7,776 nt of DNA from Bacteroidales bacterium UBA4318. GTDB taxonomy: Bacteria > Bacteroidota > Bacteroidia > Bacteroidales > UBA932. Numbering within the stretch: the stretch's first letter is position 1; each line of letters starts with the position of its first letter. The notes beneath the pieces were generated by a model. It was not told where the DNA came from. It was given only the letters and a program-made list of their open reading frames with translations, and made no database searches. Location: the NCBI GenBank assembly GCA_002393895.1, contig DGUE01000038.1, positions 1-7,776 on the forward strand, given 5' to 3'. Of this stretch, positions 1 to 6,094 are shown one piece after another. The translations under genes were made by a program, and so were the position numbers.

Positions 1-575
1 TAAATGATGTCTTTGGCCTTCTTGCCGTTGTCGTCGCGGAACTTGTTTTTGACTTTGTTGCAACGGTCCAGGTCGTAAACTGCCTCTGCGCCTAACTTGA
101 GGCCCACCTTGCCGAAACGGAAGGCGATGTCGGCCGGAGCGCTGAACCCGAAGGCACAGATCTTGGACTTGAGGTTTTTGGGGGCAGGGGCTGCGGACAG
201 GGCGAACTGTCCGTTGCTATCTACCTCGTAGAGTTTACCCTTGGAAATGAATCTGTCCCACTTGATATCGCATCCTACGTTGAATGAAATCCATTTTGCA
301 GGAGCGAGGGACAGTTCAAGTATATTCAGCCCGACCTCGTGGGACCTGTTGCCGGGGAACAGGTTACGGTCTATTATATGCTCGCCGACATAAAGATGGG
401 AAAGGGCATTCGCTTTGAAAATGCCGTCGGAACTGCTTTTGCTTTTTCCGGGGATGATCTGGTCGGCCATGCCCTCGATTTCACTGAGTCGGTCTTTGGC
501 GGATTTCTGTTCTTCCTGGGCATAGACATTCGCTGCAAGTATGCACAGGGCTATTGTGATAATGGTCTTTTTCAT
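1..575 (-). CDS. Secreted protein of unknown function, possible outer-membrane beta-barrel (3' end cut off by window)
   Basis: I do not recognise the family. The visible part is 191 codons, running off the left edge of the window. It starts with a clear signal peptide (MKKTIITIALCILAANVYA, probable type I cleavage before QEE). A short polar linker follows (about residues 20-50, rich in K, S, D). From about residue 57 there are alternating hydrophobic/polar stretches with aromatic residues, for example SFNVGCDIKWDRF and IAFRFGKVGLKLGAEAVYDL. Such spacing suits amphipathic transmembrane beta-strands, so an outer-membrane or porin-like barrel is my inference, not a family match. The start is fixed by the ATGA overlap with the upstream sppA-type gene: ATG at 575-573, sppA TGA at 574-572. 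There is no Shine-Dalgarno site, but the A-rich CGTAAA before ATG is normal for Bacteroidota. Translation is probably coupled to sppA. A soluble periplasmic protein is the main alternative. Confidence 0.82.
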   Translation of the reverse strand, partial: MKKTIITIALCILAANVYAQEEQKSAKDRLSEIEGMADQIIPGKSKSSSDGIFKANALSHLYVGEHIIDRNLFPGNRSHEVGLNILELSLAPAKWISFNVGCDIKWDRFISKGKLYEVDSNGQFALSAAPAPKNLKSKICAFGFSAPADIAFRFGKVGLKLGAEAVYDLDRCNKVKNKFRDDNGKKAKDII

Positions 576-2239
576 TTTACGAGGGATTTGATGGTTTCTT
601 CAGGAATAAAGGGGAGTATGGCCATGGCTTTGAAGCCGGGCTCCAGCAGAGACTTCACGAGAGGAGAGTCCTTCTTGTCGTTATCTCCATCCTTGAGCTG
701 CTGGAAGAAGGATTTCTCTTCGGGAACGGACTGGATACGGTAATTGCTGAGTCCAACCTTTTCGGCCGCATATTTCACGGCATCCAGCAGGGTGCCTTTT
801 TCGTCGGCAAGCTTGATTTCTATGGCATCCTTTCCGGACCAAACGCGTCCCTGGGCAATTGAATCAACATATTCTTTGCTAACAGAGCGGCCCTTTGCAA
901 CTACCCCCACGAAGTCGTCATAGATTCCTTCGATTTCTTTCTGGTACCAGGCCTGCTCCTCTTCGCTGAGGGGTTCCATTCCGGATCCCATTCCGCTGTG
1001 CTTGTTGGTGCCAATGGTTACCGGGTTGACTTTCAGGTTCTTCCTGATGGCCTTGCCGACCGAGGGAATCATCCCGAACACACCGATGGAACCGGTAAGG
1101 GTGGTGTTGTCGACGAAGATCCTGTCGCAGCCCGCGGAAATCAGATATCCGCCGGAGGCGGCATATGAGCCATAACTGGCAATAACGGGCTTGTACTGCT
1201 GTAGGACCTCGATTTCCCGGCGTATCATATCTGCACCGACTACTTCTCCGCCGGGGGAGTTCACGCGGAAGACGACAGCCTTGACGGTGGAGTCCTTGCG
1301 AACGGAGGCTATGATGTGGGAGAGTTTCTCGCCAGCAACCTGGTTGCCGCTGCGGTCGATTTCACCATCTGCATAGATGATGGCTACTTTCTTCGAGGAG
1401 GGACCCTTCTTAAGGTCTGAGATGTACTTTTGGATAGGGACGACCTTCACTTCTTCGGCCGTGCTCTTGCCGAACAGGTTGCAAAGGTAGGTCTCCATCT
1501 CATCGCGGTACTTGAGGCCGTCTATCAGGCCCTTCGAGAGCCAGGTGTCGGCGGTGCTCAGCTCGAGATTGTCTATCCAGCTCTTCAGATCATTGACATC
1601 GATACCGCGGGATTCCGCTATTTCGTCCAGCATTGTTCCCCAGAGGGAATTGAAGAGGACTTCGTATTGCTCGCGGTTCTCGGGGCTTATGTCGTTGCGT
1701 ATATACATTTCTCCGGCAGATTTGTACTTGCCGTGACGTATGAGCTGCACATCGACTCCAATTGCATCCAGCGCATCCTTTAGGAAGAACTGGGTGGTGG
1801 AGAGACCGTTGATGGACCCGCTTCCTTTAGGATACAGGAAGACGCGGTCGGCAACAGATGCAATGTAGTAAGAAGCATTGCTGAATCCCGCACCGTATGC
1901 GATGACGGGCTTGCCCTTTGAGCTGAAGTTCTTAAGGTATTCACGTATTTCTTCCATCCCGGCCATACTGGCGCTGAAATGGTCCGTGTTCAAATAAATC
2001 GCGGCAATTCCATCATCTTCTGCGGCTTCTTCCAGAGCCCTTTCGAATCCCAGCAGGGAGATGGATGAACTGATGTTGATTCCTGAGAGTCCGATGTTGA
2101 AGCTCCCGCCTCCTCGTTCGGATACCATGTCTTTAAGGTCGATTTTCAGGATCTTGCCTTTAAGGAAACCATTCTCTGCAGCAAACAGGGTGCTGCAGGC
2201 CACAATGGCAGCACAAATGCTTAATACTAACTTTTTCAT
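572..2239 (-). CDS. sppA: Signal peptide peptidase SppA, 67-kDa type (S49 serine protease)
   Basis: This is an envelope serine protease that cleaves leftover signal peptides and other membrane or periplasmic peptides by a Ser/Lys dyad. At 555 residues it has the two-domain tandem layout of the long SppA type. The N-terminal domain (about residues 25-270) holds the general-base lysine K173 in YKSA, followed by a conserved IRNDISPENRE stretch. The C-terminal domain (about 280-500) holds NSPGG (327-331, oxyanion region) and the nucleophile S362 in AASGGY, followed by TGSIGV. The N-terminus is a short hydrophobic signal (residues 4-20) rather than a long membrane anchor. It could be cleaved after LFA, or lipidated at C15 since IVAC fits a lipobox. 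The next gene downstream overlaps it as ATGA, implying coupled translation. The upstream lipoprotein gene ends 43 nt before it with no evident terminator, so co-transcription is likely. No Shine-Dalgarno site is visible; the leader is A/T-rich. Confidence 0.95.
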   Translation of the reverse strand: MKKLVLSICAAIVACSTLFAAENGFLKGKILKIDLKDMVSERGGGSFNIGLSGINISSSISLLGFERALEEAAEDDGIAAIYLNTDHFSASMAGMEEIREYLKNFSSKGKPVIAYGAGFSNASYYIASVADRVFLYPKGSGSINGLSTTQFFLKDALDAIGVDVQLIRHGKYKSAGEMYIRNDISPENREQYEVLFNSLWGTMLDEIAESRGIDVNDLKSWIDNLELSTADTWLSKGLIDGLKYRDEMETYLCNLFGKSTAEEVKVVPIQKYISDLKKGPSSKKVAIIYADGEIDRSGNQVAGEKLSHIIASVRKDSTVKAVVFRVNSPGGEVVGADMIRREIEVLQQYKPVIASYGSYAASGGYLISAGCDRIFVDNTTLTGSIGVFGMIPSVGKAIRKNLKVNPVTIGTNKHSGMGSGMEPLSEEEQAWYQKEIEGIYDDFVGVVAKGRSVSKEYVDSIAQGRVWSGKDAIEIKLADEKGTLLDAVKYAAEKVGLSNYRIQSVPEEKSFFQQLKDGDNDKKDSPLVKSLLEPGFKAMAILPFIPEETIKSLVK

Positions 2240-2282
2240 TCTTTAAGTGATAATAAACTGGGAATGTGACAGTACAAATACC

Positions 2283-3704
2283 TTACCAGCTGGCAACAAT
2301 ATTGTATGGAACGCCGTTCAAGACGGCTGTATTGCCGGAATAAATGAAATAATGCCCCAGATTCCGGGCCTTGTCGATAATCTCTTCGGTGGCCGTTACC
2401 TGGCTGGCACAGCGGACGGTTACGTACCAAAGGCCCTTCTCTATCTTTCCGGTCTTAATCTGCTGATGATTGCCTCCGGCCTTCGAAGAAAATTCCGGAT
2501 CATTCTCGGGGAAAGCGAAATCGTCTTTCTTAAGATACAGCTCCAGATCGAAGTCTCCGGTGCCTTGCAGGTCTATGGAAAGGGACGGGACGTCCTTGGT
2601 GAGATAGACGACGAAATGATGGCACTGGAGGTCGCCGATTGCAGTGTATTGGGGTGTGTTGTCTTCCGTGCGCTTTGTCATGGGAATCATGTCTCCATTT
2701 CGAAGGACACCCTTGACCTTGGCTATTCCGCTGCCGTCCCAGGCATAGCCGAACATGGATGCGGTCAGGTTCAGCACGTTGCCGGAGGGCGCATCTTCAG
2801 GATGGGACCCGGTAACCACCAGACGGCCGGAAGTTGCGGATTCCTTGTATGCCCAGACTGCCGGCTGGCCGTAGAAACCTCTGGATGTGGAATTCTGGCC
2901 TTTCTGATTCAGGTAGCGGCCAATTATCTCCGTTCCGGGAGGAGCCATGTTTACATCCATGTATCCGCCTCCGTTATGCCTGGCTCCGGAAACTACCGTA
3001 TTCTCAACAGGCCCGTAATATGCATTGAAGGTCGGGGAGACCATTTCTATGTCTATGCTGGAGTTCCCGACTCCGGTGCCCTTCATGTTGCCGTCTTTCC
3101 ATATGTTATAGTAACTGGAAGAGCTTCCGCTTGCATATCTGCCGGCAAGGTATGCCCCGGCGCAGGAACCTACGTAGGAGCCGCCATTTGTGTAGAAGGT
3201 ATTCACATTCTTCCTGCCGGATGCTCCCATGGTTTTGCCGTGAGGCCCGGAATGGCCGCCGAAAGAGTAAAACAGCCGGAAGCGGGGTTCTCCGTCAGGG
3301 TAGAGGAGCACACCGTTCTGGTCGTCGGCGTTGCCGGTGATAAGCGAAGACTGTATGGCCTTGTCGGAGTCGGTATACCCGTTGACTACATCGTCTATCG
3401 TGGCAAGGAAGTACTCCGCATTATTGATGCCGGCCTTTTTGAGGGCATAAGGGAGTCGGCCGTTTATTACTTTTCCGTTCTCCTTGATTCCGGGATTCAG
3501 TTCGCATCCGCCGTCAAGGAATATGTCTTTATAGTAGGCTGTGTTGATGGTTGTCTTGCTGACGAGCTCCAGAATCGCGGCGTCATCCAGATCTTCGAGT
3601 TCTTCTGTTCCACTCTCGTTGCCGTTATTGTCTTTTTGGCATGAGTTTGAGGCCAGGAAAAGTGCTCCGGCGAGGAATATGCAAAGGGTGCTTCTTTTAA
3701 TCAT
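2283..3704 (-). CDS. Lipoprotein with BPL_N/class I glutamine-amidotransferase-like domain and PPC-like C-terminal domain
   Basis: The protein has 473 residues. It begins with a lipoprotein signal (hydrophobic residues 8-19, cysteine C22) followed by QKD, which resembles the Bacteroidota surface-export signal after the lipid cysteine. The fit to a strict lipobox (SNSC) is only fair. Residues about 50-320 resemble the BPL_N/GATase1-like fold: FSFGG-like loop YSFGGHSG at 147-153, nucleophile elbow GGSYVGSCAGAYLAG with C181 at 174-188, and a candidate His-Glu pair in GSHPED (H301, E303). Residues about 360-470 look like a PPC (bacterial pre-peptidase C-terminal) beta-sandwich: FVVYLTKDVPSLSIDL, DFDLELYLKK and GLWYVTVRC. 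The natural substrate is unknown; a hydrolase or amidotransferase acting outside the cytoplasm is my inference. The start at 3704 is chosen because the signal peptide begins there and the frame upstream only reads through the tRNA. The gene precedes sppA by 43 nt and is divergent from the tRNA. Confidence 0.88.
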   Translation of the reverse strand: MIKRSTLCIFLAGALFLASNSCQKDNNGNESGTEELEDLDDAAILELVSKTTINTAYYKDIFLDGGCELNPGIKENGKVINGRLPYALKKAGINNAEYFLATIDDVVNGYTDSDKAIQSSLITGNADDQNGVLLYPDGEPRFRLFYSFGGHSGPHGKTMGASGRKNVNTFYTNGGSYVGSCAGAYLAGRYASGSSSSYYNIWKDGNMKGTGVGNSSIDIEMVSPTFNAYYGPVENTVVSGARHNGGGYMDVNMAPPGTEIIGRYLNQKGQNSTSRGFYGQPAVWAYKESATSGRLVVTGSHPEDAPSGNVLNLTASMFGYAWDGSGIAKVKGVLRNGDMIPMTKRTEDNTPQYTAIGDLQCHHFVVYLTKDVPSLSIDLQGTGDFDLELYLKKDDFAFPENDPEFSSKAGGNHQQIKTGKIEKGLWYVTVRCASQVTATEEIIDKARNLGHYFIYSGNTAVLNGVPYNIVASW

Positions 3705-3710
3705 ATCATG

Positions 3711-3718
3711 TAAAGATA
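3711..3718 (-). promoter_or_regulatory. Possible -7 box of the lipoprotein-sppA group
   Basis: On the minus strand the sequence TATCTTTA matches the Bacteroidota -7 consensus TAnnTTTG at all but the last base. It ends only 6 nt before the ATG at 3704, so the message would be nearly leaderless. No good TTTG-like -33 element lies 19 nt upstream (AACA there; GTTC further off). It is offered as the best candidate in the divergent A/T-rich spacer, and it is weak. Confidence 0.3.
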
Positions 3719-3735
3719 CAAAATTCCGGATAATT

Positions 3736-3768
3736 CTTGTTGAACTATTAAAAAAATTGCTATCTTTG
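3736..3768 (+). promoter_or_regulatory. Bacteroidota-type promoter of the tRNA-Pro gene
   Basis: The -7 box TATCTTTG at 3761-3768 matches TAnnTTTG exactly. A -33 element is supplied by CTTGTTG at 3736-3742: its two TTG triplets lie 21 and 18 nt from the -7 box, around the usual spacing of about 19. The spacer is A/T-rich, with a run of A at 3750-3756. Transcription would start a few bases after 3768, only slightly ahead of the tRNA 5' end at 3781, giving a very short 5' leader for RNase P to remove. Confidence 0.85.
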
Positions 3769-3780
3769 TAATCCCAAATT

Positions 3781-3853
3781 CTGGATGTAGCGCAGTTGGT
3801 AGCGCACCTGGTTAGGGACCAGGAGGTCGCTGGTTCAAGTCCAGTCATCCAGA
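3781..3853 (+). tRNA. tRNA-Pro, anticodon AGG
   Basis: A complete 73-nt cloverleaf can be drawn. The acceptor stem CTGGATG (3781-3787) pairs with CATCCAG (3846-3852). The D-stem is GCGC/GCGC with loop AGTTGGTA. The anticodon stem CCTGG/CCAGG encloses the 7-nt loop TTAGGGA (3812-3818). The variable loop is AGGTC. The T-stem GCTGG/CCAGT (one G-U pair) has loop TTCAAGT. The discriminator is A at 3853, and CCA is not encoded (CGC follows). Anticodon positions 34-36 are AGG (3814-3816), reading proline CCU, with G at position 37 as expected for proline tRNAs. The C1-G72 pair with A73 also fits bacterial tRNA-Pro identity. Most bacterial proline tRNAs carry UGG, GGG or CGG, so A at position 34 is unusual. 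The gene is the only one on the plus strand here and converges on the acyltransferase gene. Confidence 0.95.
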
Positions 3854-3896
3854 CGCAAAGCCGGCATCTGCCGGCTTTTTTGCGTCTGGATGACTG
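3842..3896. repeat. Long inverted repeat joining the tRNA 3' end to the terminator hairpin
   Basis: The left arm 3842-3866 and the right arm 3869-3896 are exact inverted copies over 25 paired positions, apart from three extra T in the right arm. The outer 18 bases (CAGTCATCCAGACGCAAA at 3842-3859, reverse-complemented at 3879-3896) include the last bases of the T-stem, the whole 3' acceptor strand and the discriminator base of tRNA-Pro. The inner part is the terminator stem. The three A at 3857-3859 can pair with either end of the T run, so two alternative hairpins share them. Confidence 0.93.
3857..3881 (+). terminator. Intrinsic terminator of tRNA-Pro, probably working in both directions
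   Basis: Immediately after the tRNA, AAAGCCGGCA (3857-3866) pairs with TGCCGGCTTT (3869-3878), a GC-rich stem closing on a tiny loop, followed by more T to complete TTTTTT (3876-3881). This is a classical Rho-independent terminator for the tRNA transcript. Read on the minus strand the same hairpin is followed by only three T before further paired sequence. It could still stop transcripts of the acyltransferase gene, whose stop codon is at 3913-3911, but less cleanly. Confidence 0.88.
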
Positions 3897-3910
3897 TCTT
3901 ACCAATGTTC

Positions 3911-4930
3911 TCAACGTTTCTGGCGGACGGCACCGTACCAGATTTCGGGGGCGAAGGGGGAGAGGATAAGCGGAACGAAGGGCAGGACTATCCTGAGCCA
4001 CAACGGCAACCCTACCGGAACGCAAAGCATCACAATCAATGCTATCAGGCCCAGCAGGAGCCAGATTATAGGGTTGATCAGGTAGCAAGCCACATATCGT
4101 ATCGAATTCAGAAACGCACGGTCTGCTATCTTGTTCTTGAAGATATTGAACACCCCGATTCCCGGCAACATCAGCAAGCCTGCAAAAGGAACCATAGGCA
4201 GGCGCAGTATTTTTACCAATGTGGTATCCCGGGCGAATTTGTCCCTAGGGTGCCTGGTAATCAAAGCCTGCATCTTTTCCGTCAATCTCTGCAGGAGTTT
4301 CCTGGAATGCTTACGCTCTCCGCTTTCTTCATCTGTCTCCTGAAGCTCATCGTCTTCAGGCGTCCAGACCGGCATAGGCTCCCCGATGTTGATTTTCAGG
4401 TTTGTCCTGAAATCGGTATAATCCTCATATACGAGCCCCACGGGCACAATTACCACAGGCTTGTCGACATCTTCCGCGGCTTTGAGCGCTATTCGTGCAA
4501 TCCCCTTGCGCAGGGGCAGGAGGCCGGGTTCCTGGCTGTGACGCCCTTCCGGAAAGATGCAGAATGGCAGGCCCGTTTTCAGGGTCTGGACTGCTGTCTG
4601 AAAGGTGGCATCATTGCCGGAGAGGCTGTCTGCTCCGTCCCTGATGCGGTATATGGGCATGATTTTCAGGAAGTTGAGAGCCCTGGCGAGAGCCGGCTTT
4701 TTGAAAAGGTCCGCCCTGGCTGCGAATACCACGGGCGTTTTTTGTGCCGACAAGACAGCAAGCGCATCCAGGAGTGTGTTCACGTGATTCGGAGAGAAAA
4801 TGACCGCGGCATCGGATGGGACATTGTCCAAACCGACATAGCTCACGCTATGGAACATCCTTCGGAATGACCACCTAACGTATCGCACCAGGATATTGTA
4901 GGCGCGGTTATTTTCGTAGACCGCTTTCAT
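3911..4930 (-). CDS. PlsC-like glycerolipid acyltransferase, membrane protein
   Basis: This is a 339-residue member of the lysophospholipid/glycerol-phosphate acyltransferase superfamily, which moves acyl chains onto lipid precursors at the inner membrane. The acceptor motif is NHVNTLLDAL, with H49 and D55. The second key block is FPEGRHS at 126-132, followed by PLRKGIARIAL. IYRIRD at 93-98 matches the block II region. The spacing H-X5-D instead of the usual H-X4-D recalls the GPAT-like subgroup seen in Bacteroidota and in fungal Gat/Sct proteins, as I remember them. Residues 190-235 are polar and charged. From about 245 to 330 there are two or three membrane segments (LLMLPGIGVF, IIWLLLGLIALIVMLCV, LRIVLPFVPLILSPF). 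The start ATG at 4930 shares one base with the stop of the DUF819 gene (TGATG), indicating coupled translation. The true acyl donor and acceptor cannot be told from sequence. Confidence 0.9.
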   Translation of the reverse strand: MKAVYENNRAYNILVRYVRWSFRRMFHSVSYVGLDNVPSDAAVIFSPNHVNTLLDALAVLSAQKTPVVFAARADLFKKPALARALNFLKIMPIYRIRDGADSLSGNDATFQTAVQTLKTGLPFCIFPEGRHSQEPGLLPLRKGIARIALKAAEDVDKPVVIVPVGLVYEDYTDFRTNLKINIGEPMPVWTPEDDELQETDEESGERKHSRKLLQRLTEKMQALITRHPRDKFARDTTLVKILRLPMVPFAGLLMLPGIGVFNIFKNKIADRAFLNSIRYVACYLINPIIWLLLGLIALIVMLCVPVGLPLWLRIVLPFVPLILSPFAPEIWYGAVRQKR

Positions 4931-6093
4931 CAGCTAAGCAATGTGCAGAGAAGGACTCCCAGGTAGTTGCCCACGGCATAACCGACTATGCCTATGCTGA
5001 GGCCCGGCATGAGCACGCGGCTGTTGCGCATGGATGCGGCAATCATGGGCACGAAGGGCGGGGAGTTGATATAGGTGACAGATGCTATGACGGCCGTGTC
5101 GGCATCCACCTTGAAGAACTTGGCGCTAAGTAGCTGCAGGGAGAGGGAAACCACCTCCATGAAGAAGAGGAAACCCACGATCCAAAGCGCTCCGGTGAAA
5201 TCCAGTGAGCGGACATCTGCCATGGAAGCTACTACGAGGGAGAAGATGTAGATGAAATACATCCCCATATCGTAGCCGTACTCCAACTTGTGCACGGGCT
5301 TCCAGAAAGAAACGGCGATGCTGATGGTGGTGATGGCCAGGATGAAGAACATCATGAAGGTGCCGGGGATCAGTTTGGAAAGGCCGATAGCGATTCCGGC
5401 GCTGAGGGCGACGACAACCAAGGTGATGCCCAGATTGCGCAGGGCGTGGGACATGCCGTGCCTGGTGAAGAGGCCCTTGTAGGGATTCTTCTCCTCGCCC
5501 GCCTCGCGCACAGCCTTCTCGTCGTAATGGTCCAAAGTCTTGACAGGCAGCCATTTGCGCGCAAGTTTGATGCCGATGGCCATAATGAACACCAGATAGG
5601 TGAAGGACACCATCATGTCGTAGGTGTTAAGCAGTGCATACTGCTGCCCGTCAACATCCAGCATCTTGCTCACGGCAGCCATGTTGACGGTGCCTCCTGT
5701 GAGGCAGGCAGTGTACATGCCGGCAACCTGGGGCCCGTTGGGGATGTGGGGTCCGAAGATGGGATAACCGGCAACGACTGCCACTATCACTGCCACCAGG
5801 CCTGTGATCATTGCAATCAGCTGGTCGCGGGTTTCGCTCTTGCGGAAGGTGAAGCTGAAGAGCATCAGCGGGATCGCAAGGGGAATCATGGCATTGGAAA
5901 GTGCATTCTGCACGGTGGCAAGTTCTTTCCCGCTGGGAAGGACACCGATGTTTGCAAGGATGGCTCCAAGGAAATAGAGCATCAGGATAGGCCCGATCTT
6001 TCCTATCCACTTGACTTTGCGGCACAGCCACAGCACTCCGGCCGGGATGACGCAGTAGGCGATAATAAGGATCGCTAAAACAAAGTAATTCAT
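4930..6093 (-). CDS. DUF819 (YjcL-like) multi-pass membrane protein, putative transporter
   Basis: This is a very hydrophobic protein of 387 residues with roughly 10-12 membrane helices (for example residues 3-23, 66-84, 93-111, 157-175, 219-240, 245-263, 300-322, 361-386) and short loops. The conserved block TACLTGGTVNMAAVSKML (128-145) is the hallmark that leads me to DUF819. A second glycine/proline-rich block, VIASVTYINSPPFVPMIAAS (335-354), lies in the second half and may be its counterpart in an internally duplicated transporter fold. A charged loop at about 180-215 separates the halves. Family members have no settled substrate, so transport of a sugar, amino sugar or peptide is inference. 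The gene starts one base after the GH89 stop (TGA-T-ATG) and its own stop overlaps the acyltransferase start, so it sits in the middle of a coupled cluster. There is no Shine-Dalgarno site. Confidence 0.85.
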   Translation of the reverse strand: MNYFVLAILIIAYCVIPAGVLWLCRKVKWIGKIGPILMLYFLGAILANIGVLPSGKELATVQNALSNAMIPLAIPLMLFSFTFRKSETRDQLIAMITGLVAVIVAVVAGYPIFGPHIPNGPQVAGMYTACLTGGTVNMAAVSKMLDVDGQQYALLNTYDMMVSFTYLVFIMAIGIKLARKWLPVKTLDHYDEKAVREAGEEKNPYKGLFTRHGMSHALRNLGITLVVVALSAGIAIGLSKLIPGTFMMFFILAITTISIAVSFWKPVHKLEYGYDMGMYFIYIFSLVVASMADVRSLDFTGALWIVGFLFFMEVVSLSLQLLSAKFFKVDADTAVIASVTYINSPPFVPMIAASMRNSRVLMPGLSIGIVGYAVGNYLGVLLCTLLS

Positions 6094-6094
6094 A

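Noticed and set aside
2240..2282. Separate promoter or terminator between the lipoprotein gene and sppA
   Set aside because: TATTTG on the minus strand fails the TA part of the -7 consensus, spacing to any TTG is wrong, and no hairpin with a T run is present. Co-transcription is simpler.
2247..3644. 465-codon open frame on the plus strand
   Set aside because: It lies wholly opposite the lipoprotein gene, whose product has recognisable domains and a signal peptide. The plus-strand translation shows no family-like motifs.
3842..3896. Phage or island attachment site at the tRNA 3' end
   Set aside because: Integration produces a direct repeat of the tRNA end. Here the copy is inverted and adjacent, and there is no integrase gene in the window.
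3705..4088. Upstream extension of the lipoprotein reading frame to 4088, giving a 601-residue protein
   Set aside because: The extra 128 codons run antisense through the tRNA and into the acyltransferase gene. They include the well-known spurious peptide MTGLEPATSW that appears when tRNA genes are translated. The signal peptide starts exactly at 3704.
3890..4870. 326-codon open frame on the plus strand
   Set aside because: It is opposite the acyltransferase gene with its HX5D and FPEG motifs, and its supposed start lies inside the inverted tRNA-end copy. The translation is rich in H, Q and R without domain features.
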